A DNA stretch of 64,000 bases from Paratrimastix pyriformis (lineage: Eukaryota; Preaxostyla; Paratrimastigidae), in NCBI GenBank assembly GCA_027972325.1, contig JAPMOS010000051.1, forward strand, positions 62,001-126,000, in the 5' to 3' direction. The position numbers and the translations under genes were made by a program. Shown here one piece after another: positions 1 through 12,123 of the stretch (the first letter of the stretch is position 1; every line of letters starts with the position of its first letter). The notes under the pieces are model-generated. The model was not told where the DNA came from. It worked only from the letters and a program-made list of their open reading frames with translations, and ran no database searches.

Positions 1-24
1 AAGTCCGCCTTCCCTTCGCCACAG

Positions 25-273
25 CGCAGACCACGATCCCACTAGGTCATGCAAACGACGTGCCAGGTCATCAGCCAGAGCCGGGCCCTCTGTCCGGGTC
101 TCATTGGAGCCCTCGTGAGTCCGCTTCTCCTCTTCCTTCTTTTCCTTCCCCTTCCTTCTCCCTCCGATTGACCCGATTTTTCTTTCTCCCAAGGCGCATT
201 TGCGGTGGCCTTCCAGGGTCCTCACGCCGCACCCATGGAGTGGATGGCCGGCCTGCCACCCCCACCTTCGTGA
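25..273 (+). CDS. possible 3' end of an unidentified gene entering from the left
   Basis: Tentative. The window seems to open inside an intron ending in CAG at 24. An exon 25-114 is followed by a GTGAGT donor, an intron 115-193 ending in AAG, and a last exon 194-273 with a TGA at 271-273. The frame is continuous and ends in a Pro-rich tail (MEWMAGLPPPPS). No family was recognised. The same bases could instead be 5' leader of the DUF1648 gene downstream, because another GTGAGT lies near 285. Confidence 0.3.
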
Positions 274-381
274 ATCTGTGGTTGGTGAGTCGTGGTTACA
301 ATCCCGTTCCTCCTTTCCGGGGCACGAAGCCGCGCCGCGTGGGCTCCCTGCCTGCACGGCCCGCATTGCCCCTGGTCGACC

Positions 382-948
382 ATGTTCAAGCTCGCAGTTT
401 TGCTGACTGTCGCGTTGCTGGTCGAGACTGGCTTCATTTACAAGCGACTTCCCGACCAAGTAATTATTCATTGGAATTATCAGGGGATTCCGGATGGATT
501 TGGAACCAAAACAATGCTGCTCTCTGCATTTCTGATCTCCCCCCTGCTCACGATGATCACGATGACTTGCATGGCCCTCTTTATCGAAAAAATCCCAGAC
601 CAATTCATCAACATCCCCAACAAGCCCTACTTTCTCGCTCCCGAACGCCGACATGCTTCATTGTCCTATGTCAAAGGTCAAGTGATGGCGCTGGCCAACG
701 GGATCACCATCTACAACATGGTTTGTTCATCCTGATTATCTTCCGTCTATCTCATCTGCGCTTGGCAGGCTCTCGAGTTGAACGCATACCTGGGGAACGC
801 GCAGCCACAGTGGCGGATGGGCCTCTTCACTGCCATTTTGACCGTTGGCCTGATGGCGTGGATCTGTGGCACTGTGGTTTTGATCATTTTGCACTTCAGG
901 GTGCCCCGTGCCGTCACCACAGCCTCCACCTCCGCGAAAACGGACTGA
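382..948 (+). CDS. DUF1648 (SdpI-like) membrane protein
   Basis: Two exons, 382-720 and 769-948, join in phase 0 across a 48-nt intron (GTTTGT...GGCAG) and encode about 172 aa. The N-terminus is a hydrophobic helix (FKLAVLLTVALLVETGF). It is followed by LPDQVIIHWNYQGIPDGFG, which fits the DUF1648 signature LPD-x-V-x-HWN-x-x-G-x-PDG. Three further hydrophobic segments follow, the last two in exon 2 (AILTVGLMAWICGTVV). In bacteria DUF1648 occurs in SdpI-type immunity and transport-regulator membrane proteins; its role in a eukaryote is unknown. The start at 382 was chosen because it opens directly into the first helix. The gene converges on thymidylate kinase with 170 bp between stops. It is AT-richer than most of the window. 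Confidence 0.7.
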
Positions 949-1118
949 AAGAAAGCCATCCTGCCGTGTTGTCCTCCCTGCCCACCAGCTTCCCCACCTC
1001 TTCCAACCACGTTGCGCCAGCGGGCTCGAACTCTGTTCGTAATAATTTGGGCCGAATGAATGCTCGCACGGGACCCTTCGAGTTGTTTCTTGAAGGCTCA
1101 GACCGCGCGACGGGGAAG

Positions 1119-2078
1119 CTAGGACCGTGCGGCTGAGTCCGGGAGGCCCTGGAGGGGGTTGGGCCCCCACCTGAGGACCAGCTCGGTGCGGTGTCGCCAC
1201 TGATCGGCCCGGATTGCCTCGCTCACCCAGGTGCGCACCCACTCCTGCAACCCAGATGGAGGGAGGACCCCATCGACGGTCACCCAGAGCACGGGGTGGC
1301 GGGCATCGGCTGGCGGGGGTCGGGGTAGGGAGGGCGTCGTGCTGGCGGGGGTCATGACGGGGCGGAAGTGCTGCCCGGGGGCGGGTGTGATCGTGTCGCG
1401 CAGCCTCTCGAAAGCCTCGTGGACGTGGCACTGGAACTGGGTCTTTTCGAAGCGTTCCTCGCCGTACCCCTTCCGCTGTCGTGCGGGGGAAGGGAGAGAA
1501 GGAGTATGGTGCGGGACGAAACCCACCACCGGCAGGACCGACAGACCGCGGCAGCCACGTGGGGAGGGACATCCAAAAAGAAGACAATGTCAGGACACGG
1601 CAACCCGGAATCTGTGCTCATGCACCAAGCCATGTCAAGGCCCTGTGCCACGGAATAGGCTGTTCCCGAAAAGGCGTACCTATCGCAGATGACTGTCGTC
1701 CCTCTCTCCAAAGCCGCGACAATGAAGTCTCTATTGATGTGAAGGAGGGGTATGAAAGCAATGGTTGTGAGAGTTGACGCACCGTTTCTCCCATCTATTC
1801 CGGCTGTAGAGCTCGTGAATCTCGGTGGGCGTGAAGTTTTGCTTTTTTTGGAGAAACATGTCAATTTGCCGCCCGGTTTGAGTTTCCCGATCTGGGGGAC
1901 ACCGTAGATCAGAGTGATCCCAAAAACCCGCAAACGGCAGACCCGGAAAGTTGATTTTGATGGCTTTGTCCTCTCCGTGCTGCTGTCTGAGGAAAGTTAT
2001 GAGTAAATCGGACTGTGTAGACTTCCCGCAGCGATCAAGCCCCTCGAATACAATGAAAAGTCCTCGCGTCGATGACAT
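1119..2078 (-). CDS. thymidylate (dTMP) kinase
   Basis: Four exons (2078-1943, 1891-1783, 1730-1547, 1475-1119) give 261 aa in continuous frame. The enzyme phosphorylates dTMP to dTDP in DNA precursor synthesis. Diagnostic pieces are the P-loop FEGLDRCGKST near residue 11, NFPDRETQTGRQI at the substrate end, LYSRNRWE, and the DRYAFSG motif followed by GLPCPDIVFFLDV. The last exon keeps RKGYGEERFEKTQFQ, the LID/ERYE-like region. It then adds a Pro-rich insert and a WVTVDG segment, so the protein is longer than the usual 205-215 aa. Introns start GTCTG, GTGCG and GTCTG. The gene is divergent from phosphoglucomutase, only 93 bp away. Confidence 0.92.
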
Positions 2079-2171
2079 CCGAGTTTTTGGACGCGATTTG
2101 AATCCGCGCGGATAGTCGGGATGACCGGTGAAATCGAGCTCTTCTTCGGGTCGTGCTCGTCAAGTTCCGAG
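2079..2171. promoter_or_regulatory. short bidirectional promoter, thymidylate kinase / phosphoglucomutase
   Basis: The 93 bp between two divergent ATGs must hold both promoters, or the transcripts overlap. No TATA-like or initiator motif is convincing by eye. The stretch is AT-richer than the gene bodies. Confidence 0.4.
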
Positions 2172-4452
<2,281 letters not shown>

Positions 4453-4625
4453 TTGCGCCTTGAGTTCGGGGAAGGGTGGAGAGCGACACACCGTTTCCCC
4501 CCGTTTCCTGTAAAATAATTCGAACGCGGACACTATTCTATTCCCGTTGAGAGGGGCGTCGCATTGTTGTCCAATTTTGAACCCATTCAAATCCCTCCGG
4601 AAAGCCCTGTCCAACCTGGGCAGGA

Positions 4626-5409
4626 ATGAAGTTTCTTTTTGCTGTGCTCTTGCTCCTCCCCCTGTCCTGGGCCGTGAAGTTCGAGCTTCCCGCACAGGAG
4701 GTCCAATGCTTTGATGAAGAACTTCCTGGGGATTTGCTTGTCACAGGGACTTTCAAGGCCCCTAAGCTCTACAATCAAGATCTCGAGATTTTGGTCTGTT
4801 GACTCTTCAATGGCACGTCCTCACCGCACAACTCTGCAAAGATTTTCGGTCCAGGCGATACCACCATTCTCAAGCAAAGTCAGACTGTTTCCGAGCGTTT
4901 CGCGTTCACCTCCCAGGTTGCTGGTGATCATCGAATCTGCTTCAGAAACCGTGTGTTCTCGAACCAAGGCACCAGTCTGTGATCACACACGCACCCCTGT
5001 CGGTCGTTCACGAATGCCACAGGCCTGGCTGGCACCATGATCGTGGAGCTTCAGATGCGTATGGGCTCCTTTGCGGTCGACTACGAAGAGATTGCGACCA
5101 AGGAGGGCCTGAAGGGTCCTGTCGACGTGGAAATTCGGCGGATGGTGGACTCTGTCAACGATCTACATGCTGACTTGATCTACATGCGCGGTCGGGAGGA
5201 GACCATGCGCAACACCAATGGTCTGCTTCTCGCGGCACGGTAAGGATCATCGATGAGTGCTCTTCTTTTTGCACGCAGAGAGCACCAACTCCCGCGTGAT
5301 GGGCTTCTCCGTCCTCTCCATCTTTATCCTGATCTCGATGGGCATCTGGCAGATCCTCTACCTCCGCCGCTACTTCCTTTCCAGGCACATCGGCGGCGTC
5401 GGCAATTAG
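4626..5409 (+). CDS. p24/emp24 (GOLD domain) cargo receptor
   Basis: Four exons (4626-4793, 4842-4950, 5023-5220, 5279-5409) encode 201 aa, the usual p24 size. p24 proteins cycle in COPI and COPII vesicles between ER and Golgi. The order is typical: a signal peptide (MKFLFAVLLLLPLSWA), a GOLD domain with the conserved CFDEEL and, later, the ICFRN motif, a coiled-coil linker with RMRE-like residues (MRGREETMRNTNESTNSRV), one transmembrane helix (GFSVLSIFILISMGIWQI) and a short cytoplasmic tail, YLRRYFLSRHIGGVGN. The tail has aromatic and basic residues but ends in VGN, so a canonical terminal KKxx signal is absent. It lies 173 bp downstream of phosphoglucomutase on the same strand. Confidence 0.93.
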
Positions 5410-5561
5410 CGAGCCTCTCCTCTCTCACATCCACCTCCCCCGCAGAGCGCAGAGCGCCATTCTCTCCCTCTCCCCCCTCTCCTCCCCTCCGGACCGTCGT
5501 GTATCATCACACCACTCCAATGAACAGCAGAAAGAACGACAAGATTCCTACAGCATCCCGT

Positions 5562-7623
5562 CTAGTCGTCGCCGCCCAGCCCTGCCCGGGTCAGAGCCAC
5601 TGCTGCCGGGGGTGCCGTCGCAAGACGCATCAGGGACCGTTGCAGGTGGTCCACCCGGCGCGTGTCCCGGAGCTGCGCCAGGGCGGCCGCGTGGCCCACG
5701 TGGCGCCTCCGCCGGATGGCCGAGTGCACCCCGGTCGGAGTCATGGGCGGCGCGTGGACCCCTGAGGGGCTGTATGGAGAGAGGTTCACCCCGGCGGCGC
5801 CCCCCCGGCCGGGGCCTGTCTGAAGGGCGCTGAGCCTGAGGGCCCCGTCGTCGCGGAGCTGCGAGGGCGGGTCGGCGAAGCGGATGTGCGGCGGCCGCCG
5901 GTAGGGCGTCGAGGTCAGGCTCGACTCGGCCGGGGAGATGGGCACGCTGGCCCACACCGAGACGGCCCCTTCGGGGGTGAGGGGGCTGAGGGGCAGCGTG
6001 AGCGGAGGGGGCCGGTGCGTGTCGAGGGAGTCCCACGCCAGCCCGGGCCGGTGACTTGGATGGCCCCCAGCAGCAGTGCCGAAGGGCGACCTGGGGCCGG
6101 GGCTGAGGGCCGGAGGGGGGGCCTCCAGAGCGGTGGGTGGAAGGAAGGGCGACCGCCGCGGGCCGGCCGGAGAGGGCAGCGGTGCGATGGTGCTGCGATG
6201 GGGCACCCCCGACGAGGGGCGCCGGGGTGACACGGAGGCAGCCCGCAAACCGGGTGACCGGGGCGTGCGCGACCAGGCCGACCCACCGCCCGAGGCGGGT
6301 GATGCCAATGGCCGGCCGGGGGAGAGGGTGGTGGGCGTCTGGGGGGCCGTCGCCGTGGGGGAGTGCATGGGGCTCCGCCCCGCGCTGCAGCGCCGAGGGG
6401 CGGGCGATGTGAGGGGCACCGGAACCCCCGGACGCGGGGCGGCGGAGGGGCTCAGGAGGCTGGCCGTGGTGAAGGACCTCGCCAAGGCCAGCGTCGCTGC
6501 GGCTGCGGGCGGGGGCATCGTGAGGGCGTCCGTCAGCGGCCGGGCGGCGGGCGAGCTGAGGGGCCGATCGGGGGAGATGATCACAGGGACCCGGGCAGCC
6601 GGGCTGGGCGGAGCGAGCGAGGGCGTCCCGAGGACGGTCGAGTCGCGCTCGTCGACGACCTCGTACTCGCTGCTGTCGCTGCCGCTGCCGCTGCCGCTGC
6701 CGCTGCCCTCCCCGTCCCGCCCCCCATGGCCCTCGGGCCGGAGGGGCTTCCGGTAGCGCCGCAGGAGGCGCTGCAAAAAGGCCGACGACTCCAGGGTGCT
6801 CTTATGTGGCTCCGAGGGGGGCGTGGCCGGGCGGGCCTGGGTCCGGACGGCGATCCGGGACCGGGCCCCACGCGACAGCAGCGCCGGACGGGTGGGGAGG
6901 GGCGTGGCGGAGGATGGGCCGTCGTCGGCCGAGCGAGAGGGGCGCGACGTGGTGGCAAGGGAGGTGCTTTGGTGGCCTCGGGTAGTGGCAGCGTTCTCAC
7001 CCCCCGCGTGGCAAACGCCGTCGCCTTCATCGTCCGAGGACGAGGACGAGGACGAGGTGTCCACGATCCATTGCCGGGGCGAGGCCCGCAGCGATCCTTG
7101 GGGCTGCTGCTTGGTGGGAGATTGCCTCACTTTACCGGGTTGGGCCTTGCCCCTGCTTCCCCCCGAAGGCCCTCCGAAGACCTGGGCAAGCCGGTGCGCC
7201 GGAATGACGCCCGGCTCGCATTCCTGGTCGCGCCGCGCCCACAAGGCGGCCGGGGTGAGCTGTTGGTCACGGACACGACGCTCATGAACAGATGCTTCCA
7301 GAGCCTGCAGCTTCTTATATTGTGATTGGAGAGCCGGGTGATTGAGACCGGACTCCAACGGGGAAACAGGCTAATGGGGGGTAATGAGATGGATGACGAG
7401 AGAGGCAGACTTTTCTCGCGATCATTGGCGGAGGAGAGCTATTTTTCGGGAAGAACGGCGGTTGCGGTGAGTCCTTTGGTGGTTGAGGAGGGGGAGAGAA
7501 CTGCTTTGGCAGGGCGTGCGTCTGCTGGACTCGAGGTGGTGGGGTGAGGCTTTTTCTGGGCTCATCGTCGTCGTCATCGTCATCGAAAAATCGAGGAACG
7601 TATTTCTCTAATCGACTCTTCAT
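5562..7623 (-). CDS. unidentified Ser/Pro-rich low-complexity protein
   Basis: Two exons, 7623-7411 and 7313-5562, join in phase 0 (donor GTCTGC, acceptor ATAAG) to give about 654 aa. No known domain was recognised. The N-terminus is basic then acidic (RLEKYVPRFF followed by seven Asp). Next come a Pro-rich stretch, a possible short helix (KKLQALEASVHERRVRDQQ), serine runs with acidic residues that resemble CK2 sites, and many SP/TP pairs. The C-terminal 60 residues are less biased and Arg-rich (RRRRHVGHAAALAQLRD), ending GLGGDD. The composition suggests a disordered nuclear or cytoskeletal phosphoprotein, but that is inference. ATG at 7623 was chosen over an in-frame TTG one codon upstream. 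Confidence 0.6.
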
Positions 7624-7738
7624 CAATCCCTCTCCGTCTCTCGTTCAACTGTTTGAACAAGGGGTCAGTTGCTTCCACCGAGAATGCATGAGACATGCCG
7701 GCCGTATTTAAAAAATGAGCCTCAGTCAACAACACATC

Positions 7739-9111
7739 TCAAACCCTGGACCCTTCGAAGAAAAGGTTCCTCGGGAGGACGTTACAAAAAAGAAGCGGGT
7801 CGATACTTTCGATGGGGATCTCGCCGATGAAAATTTTGTCGAGATTCTCTGTGGTTTTTTGAGACCACAGTACGCTCCGCAACTCGGATGGCGCCTCGTC
7901 GGGGCTACCGAAACGGTCCGAGTGGTCGGCAAAGAGCGCATAATGTCTGGCCTCGAGCGGAGGAGCGGCCGTGCGGGGATACTGCTTCAGGAAAAAGTCC
8001 GTGAGGGAGCTGGGGATCAAATCGCTCCCAAGGCCCGGACGTGCTGCCCAGCCACCAGATAGGGAAAGAAAAACTGTGAAATATGCCCATTTCGGAAAGG
8101 CCGGGCTACAGGCGTGCGGGGGAGCGTGACGAACAGCCTGCTTCGCCAACGGAGACCCGGAACCCGCAGAGGGCCAACAGGTTCTCGGGCCAGTCCACCC
8201 CGGGGACAGGGCTGCTGCCATATTGGGTCCACCGGTCGATAGTGGGCCGGGCGAGCGGATTGGCCCGGTTCATGTTGGAGTCGACCACATCGCTAGCCGC
8301 CCAGTGGCACGTCACCCACACGGAATCACCAATAAGCCACACGTCCTGTTTCCGTACTAGACCTCGGGGAGGGGGGGGATGGGGGGGAGGCTGGACGGAC
8401 CCTGCGATGTAGCTGCCGGGGGCACACAGACGAGCGGTGGTGCTGAAGAAGCGGGTCGTCTGGGGCAGGGTGAGGTACATGACCTGGCCGCGACGCACCA
8501 GACAAAGAGCGTCGTAAAGTGTTGTTGGTGAGTGCACGTTGGAGGAGCAAGGGGAAAAAGGAGAGGGAAAAGGAGCGGACCAGCCCCTCGATGATCCAGA
8601 GGGACGGCAGGGCCGGATCGAACCCAGCCTCTGTGAGCAATCTGGGCCAAGTGGGCTCGCTGAAGTCGCACCCGCACGGCCGGATGGTGGGCCGTGGTCC
8701 GGCGGGGGCGGCAGGTCCATGGGCAAAGATGTGCTCCCGGAAGGCAATCACCTGAGGCTGATCCAGTTCGAAGACCGTGCAATCAGGTGGGATGGCCAGG
8801 CGGCGTGCGCGACTGTCGCCTCCGCAGGCAGCAATGACGATCTGCTTAATGGACTTGGCTTTCTCCACAACAATGTCATCCAAAAATTTCGTTCTGGCTG
8901 CCACAAAAATCACGAGAGAGTCGAGGGTCACCGAAGGATCCACGCCAACCAAGGAATCGAGAAATTTAAAGCCAAAATCCCCCGCGAACGCCCGCGCATA
9001 TGGGTCATTGAAATGGCGAACTCCATCCGGTTTTTCGGACTCCAGGGCGCGACACGCGGCAATGTACTGGCCAGTTTTGGCGAGTGTGTTTAGCTCAGCC
9101 GGAGCTTGCAT
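7739..9111 (-). CDS. leucine carboxyl methyltransferase (PPM) family SAM methyltransferase
   Basis: Exons 9111-8581, 8483-8397 and 8345-8131 plus a last exon 8009-7739 give about 384 aa. The family pattern is clear: CRALESEKPDG, HFNDPYARAFAG, then VFVAARTKFLDD with the SAM-binding IVIAACGGDSRARRL, FELDQPQVIAFRE and the IIEGLVMYL motif. It resembles the bacterial TIGR00027-type subgroup more than eukaryotic PP2A methyltransferase. The 51-nt segment 8346-8396 starts GTCCAG, ends CAG and is in frame, so it can be kept or spliced without changing the frame. The last intron (about 8010-8130, donor GTCACG) is the weakest part of the model. The 3' exon (LTDFFLKQYPRT to FFEGSRV) has a codon use like real coding sequence. 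Confidence 0.75.
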
Positions 9112-9191
9112 GCTGGGAAGAAGGGGACAGGGTTTGAAATTCAAAGGGCCAAGCACTCTGGGCACGCTCCACTCCACGCGAGCAACAATCG
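9112..9191. promoter_or_regulatory. short bidirectional promoter, methyltransferase / metallophosphoesterase
   Basis: Only 80 bp separate two divergent ATGs (9111 minus, 9192 plus). No motif is recognisable by eye. Confidence 0.35.
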
Positions 9192-10649
9192 ATGCGACCG
9201 CCACCGCTCACTGTGCGCTCGCGTGCTTCCAGCACCGGGGAGTGGTCGGAAGACGAGGAACGCGATGAATTGCTGCATCGGGCCCAAGCACTCCTCCGTC
9301 CGGAGGGAACTGATTCGTGGGATGCCGTGTGCATTTCTGATCTGCACTTTACGATCCCCGGTTGTCATGCCTATTTTCCGTCTGTAGTTTTTGTGGGCTT
9401 TCTGATGATGAATGCTCGTTAGGCCGGAGAGCCTCGAACCCACCCTCGCTGCCATCAAAACGCTGGTTGCGACTGCCCGTCCCAAGCAGTTGCTGATCTT
9501 GGGCGACCTCTTCCATGGGGCAGTCCAAATCCCCCACGCATTCGATGCTGACGAGGCTCCTCCCACGGGGGATGAGCCGCTCACCTCGCTGCAGCTGGTC
9601 GAGACGGTCTTTCGCCACCTGAACGGCCTCGGCGTCCCGGTCATCGTCATGGGTCGGCCTCCGCCCCCACGGCCCCCATTCTTTTGCCCTTCCAGGCAGA
9701 GAGCCGCCGGGTGAGTCACTGACCTGACCTCGATCTGATTGGGGTTCCTCTTTGGTTGGTGGGCCCGGGGGGGGGGGGGGGGGGGGGCGGGCGGGCGGGC
9801 GGGCGGGCGGGTGGGCAGGGGCAACCACGACCGGAAGTGGTTTCAGCTGATGGAGCTGCGCGCCCGCTGGGGGGCCGCCTACCCGCACGTGCACCGGTAT
9901 AACGCCGACCTGCTGATGCTCACGGCCGGCGCACAGCCGCCCCGGGAGGGCTCCGTCCACCCCCGGGCCTCCCCCTCGCCGCCCGAGCATGAGGGCGGAT
10001 TCTCCGATGGTGCGGTTGCCGGGGCTGCTGGGGGCGAGGCGAGCCCGCCCAGGACGCCCGAGGGCGAGCCCCGGTCGGCGGCGCAGTTCCAGGGGGCCCC
10101 CGAGCGGTTCTGCTTCGTCACCCACGACGCGGCCCACCCGGTCTGGGTGAGCCACCACCCCCAGTCGGTCGACCGGTTCCTGCGGGGCAACAGGCGCTTC
10201 CTGCGCTCGCTCATCCCAGGTCCGCCGCAGCATCCCCCGACCTCCCCCCGACCCCCCTCCTCATCCCCCCTCCACCCGGCCGCCGCCTTGGGGAGGATCA
10301 TTTTCCCATCTGCCGCCCGTTGACCCGGCCGCCGCCTCCGCGCACCCGCACCCGCACTCGCACCCCAGAGGGGAGCTACCTGGTGGCGGGCCACGTGCAC
10401 ATGATGCGCCACCACCCGGCGGAGGGCCTCGCCTCGACGGGCTGCTTCAACAGCCACAGCGAGGAGACCTTCGACCCGCTGACGTACGTCCGCATCCGCG
10501 AGGAGCCCGCCCCCGGCCCCGAGGGCGCCCGCTTCGTGGTGATGGCCCACCGGCGCGACGGGGCCCCCTACGCAACGCCCCCCGAGCAGGCCGTCGAGTT
10601 CGAGTCGACCCTGCGGCGCCCCTCGGCCATCTCCTCCCCCGCCCCGTAG
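9192..10649 (+). CDS. calcineurin-like metallophosphoesterase (bacterial LpxH/YfcE-like)
   Basis: Exons 9192-9379, 9423-9710, 9819-10219 and 10369-10649 give about 385 aa. All four metal-binding blocks are present in order: SDLHF (DxH), LGDLFHG (GDxxHG), GGNHDRKW (GNHD) and VAGHVHMM (GHxH), with a further His pair in VSHHPQS. Such enzymes hydrolyse phosphoesters at a dinuclear metal centre; the substrate cannot be told. The first intron (9380, GTCTG) is fixed by frame. The second boundary is less sure: the tight GNHD join needs exon 2 to run to GTGAGT at 9711, which inserts about 18 Pro-rich residues. Its intron carries a long poly-G and (GGGC) run. Confidence 0.8.
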
Positions 10650-11090
10650 GCATCCCCCTCGGCCATCTCCTCCCCGCCCCGTAGGCATCCCCTCGGCCAT
10701 CTCCCCCCCGTGGTCGGTCGGGCCCCGGCTTGGGAGAACCCGAGGCGGTGGCTCCTCCCCCGGCCTTTCGGCCCCTCCGATCCCCTGCTCGTCGCGGCCC
10801 TGACCTCCGTCCCCCCCCCCCCCCCCCCCTCCCGCCCTTCGCCCTCCCGCCCTCTTCCTTCCCCGTCCGCTTCCTCTCCTCTCCTCCGGCCGCAGTCTCT
10901 TTGCGATGGGTTTAGATGATGTGGTTTGGCATGGCTCGGGTCTGCTCAGTGGGCTCTCTGGGCCGCTGCGGTTCTTCGCCCCTTCGGCCCCTTCGGCCCC
11001 TTCGGCTCTTTGGGCTCTTTGGGCTGTGGTTCGTTTCTCCGGGGCCCGTGGCGCGTCGTCAGCGCCCGGCGCCCCTCCGTCTCCTCCCAC

Positions 11091-11149
11091 CGTCTTCGTC
11101 TTCGTCTTCGTCTTCGTCTTCGTCTTCGTCTTCGTCTTCGTCTTCTTCG
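11091..11149. repeat. hexanucleotide repeat (CGTCTT)n
   Basis: About nine tandem copies of CGTCTT, interrupted once near the right end. Confidence 0.9.
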
Positions 11150-11228
11150 TCTGGTTCTCCGTCGCCCGGCCCTTGGGGCCCGTGGCGCGGCCCCTCCCTC
11201 TCCCTCCCCGACGTGCCGCTGTTTGTTT

Positions 11229-11406
11229 ATGGTGATGGTGCTGATGGTGCTGATGGTGGTGGTGGTGCTGATGGTGCTGATGGTGCTGATGGTGCTGATG
11301 GTGCTGATGGTGCTGATGGTGCTGATGGTGCTGATGGTGCTGATGGTGCTGATGGTGCTGATGGTGCTGATGGTGCTGATGGTGCTGATGGTGCTGATGG
11401 TGGTGG
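11229..11406. repeat. 9-bp tandem repeat (TGATGGTGC)n
   Basis: About 17-19 copies of TGATGGTGC with TGG variants. The array continues into an irregular GGTGAT array to about 11,460. Confidence 0.9.
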
Positions 11407-11646
11407 GTGGTGGTGATGGTGGTGATGGTGGTGATGGTGGTGATGGGTGGTGGTGATGGGTCTGCTGTGGCAGTTTGGGTTTGGCTGGCTGATGTTCGCT
11501 CGGATCGGACCCACCGCCCGCCCGTGAGGGCCGGGTCGCTGGCGGCCGGTCATCAACAGGTCCCCGTTGGGTCGCTGGTTCGGGTCAGGGGTCGGGTGTC
11601 AGGGGTCGGGTGTCAGGGGTCGGGTGTCAGGGGTCAGGGGTCGGGG

Positions 11647-11773
11647 ACCATGTTGGTGATGATGACCATGTTGGTGATGATGACCATGTTGGTGATGATG
11701 ACCATGTTGGTGATGATGACCATGTTGGTGATGATGACCATGTTGGTGATGATGACCATGTTGGTGATGATGA
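11647..11773. repeat. 18-bp minisatellite, seven perfect copies
   Basis: The unit ACCATGTTGGTGATGATG occurs seven times head to tail. It is preceded by a separate 14-bp array (GGGTCGGGTGTCAG) near 11,583-11,640. Confidence 0.92.
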
Positions 11774-12123
11774 CCGTCAAGGCCAGGCGGGGACGGGACG
11801 GGATGAAATGGGATGGGACCGATATTATTCGACCGCCCGGCAGGCAGGGCGGCCCTGAGAACGGGGAGCGACAGGAGGGAAAACAAGAAAGAGGGAGCGG
11901 GGGGAAGGGCCGGGGCGATGGAGTGGGAGGAAGGGAGAACGATGGCGAGGGTGAGATGGGATGGGAGAAGGGCCGGGCCGGCGGGCCGGGGGCACGAGGG
12001 AGGAGCTGCCCGGGGCCCAAGGCGGTTGCCACGCAAAACCGGCCGAAGGGGGCGGCCAGGCGGAGCCAAGGAGGGATGATGCAGCTGCATTTGGACGCGC
12101 GGGATGGCGGGATGGCGGGCTGC

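Larger units (their letters stand above)
10650..12123. other. intergenic, low-complexity and minisatellite DNA
   Basis: The two flanking genes converge here. The stretch begins with two near-copies of a 35-bp unit that matches the end of the phosphoesterase gene (the segment ending CCCCGTAGGCAT). It then holds a poly-C run near 10,812 and several tandem arrays listed separately. No gene is supported: long open frames are translations of simple repeats. Confidence 0.6.

Noticed and set aside
1231-1777. Plus-strand frames overlapping thymidylate kinase
   Set aside because: They are antisense shadows; the minus strand carries a clear dTMP kinase with matched splice sites.
11647-11773. Possible telomeric or subtelomeric repeat
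   Set aside because: The 18-bp unit is not telomere-like and the array is internal, flanked by ordinary genes.
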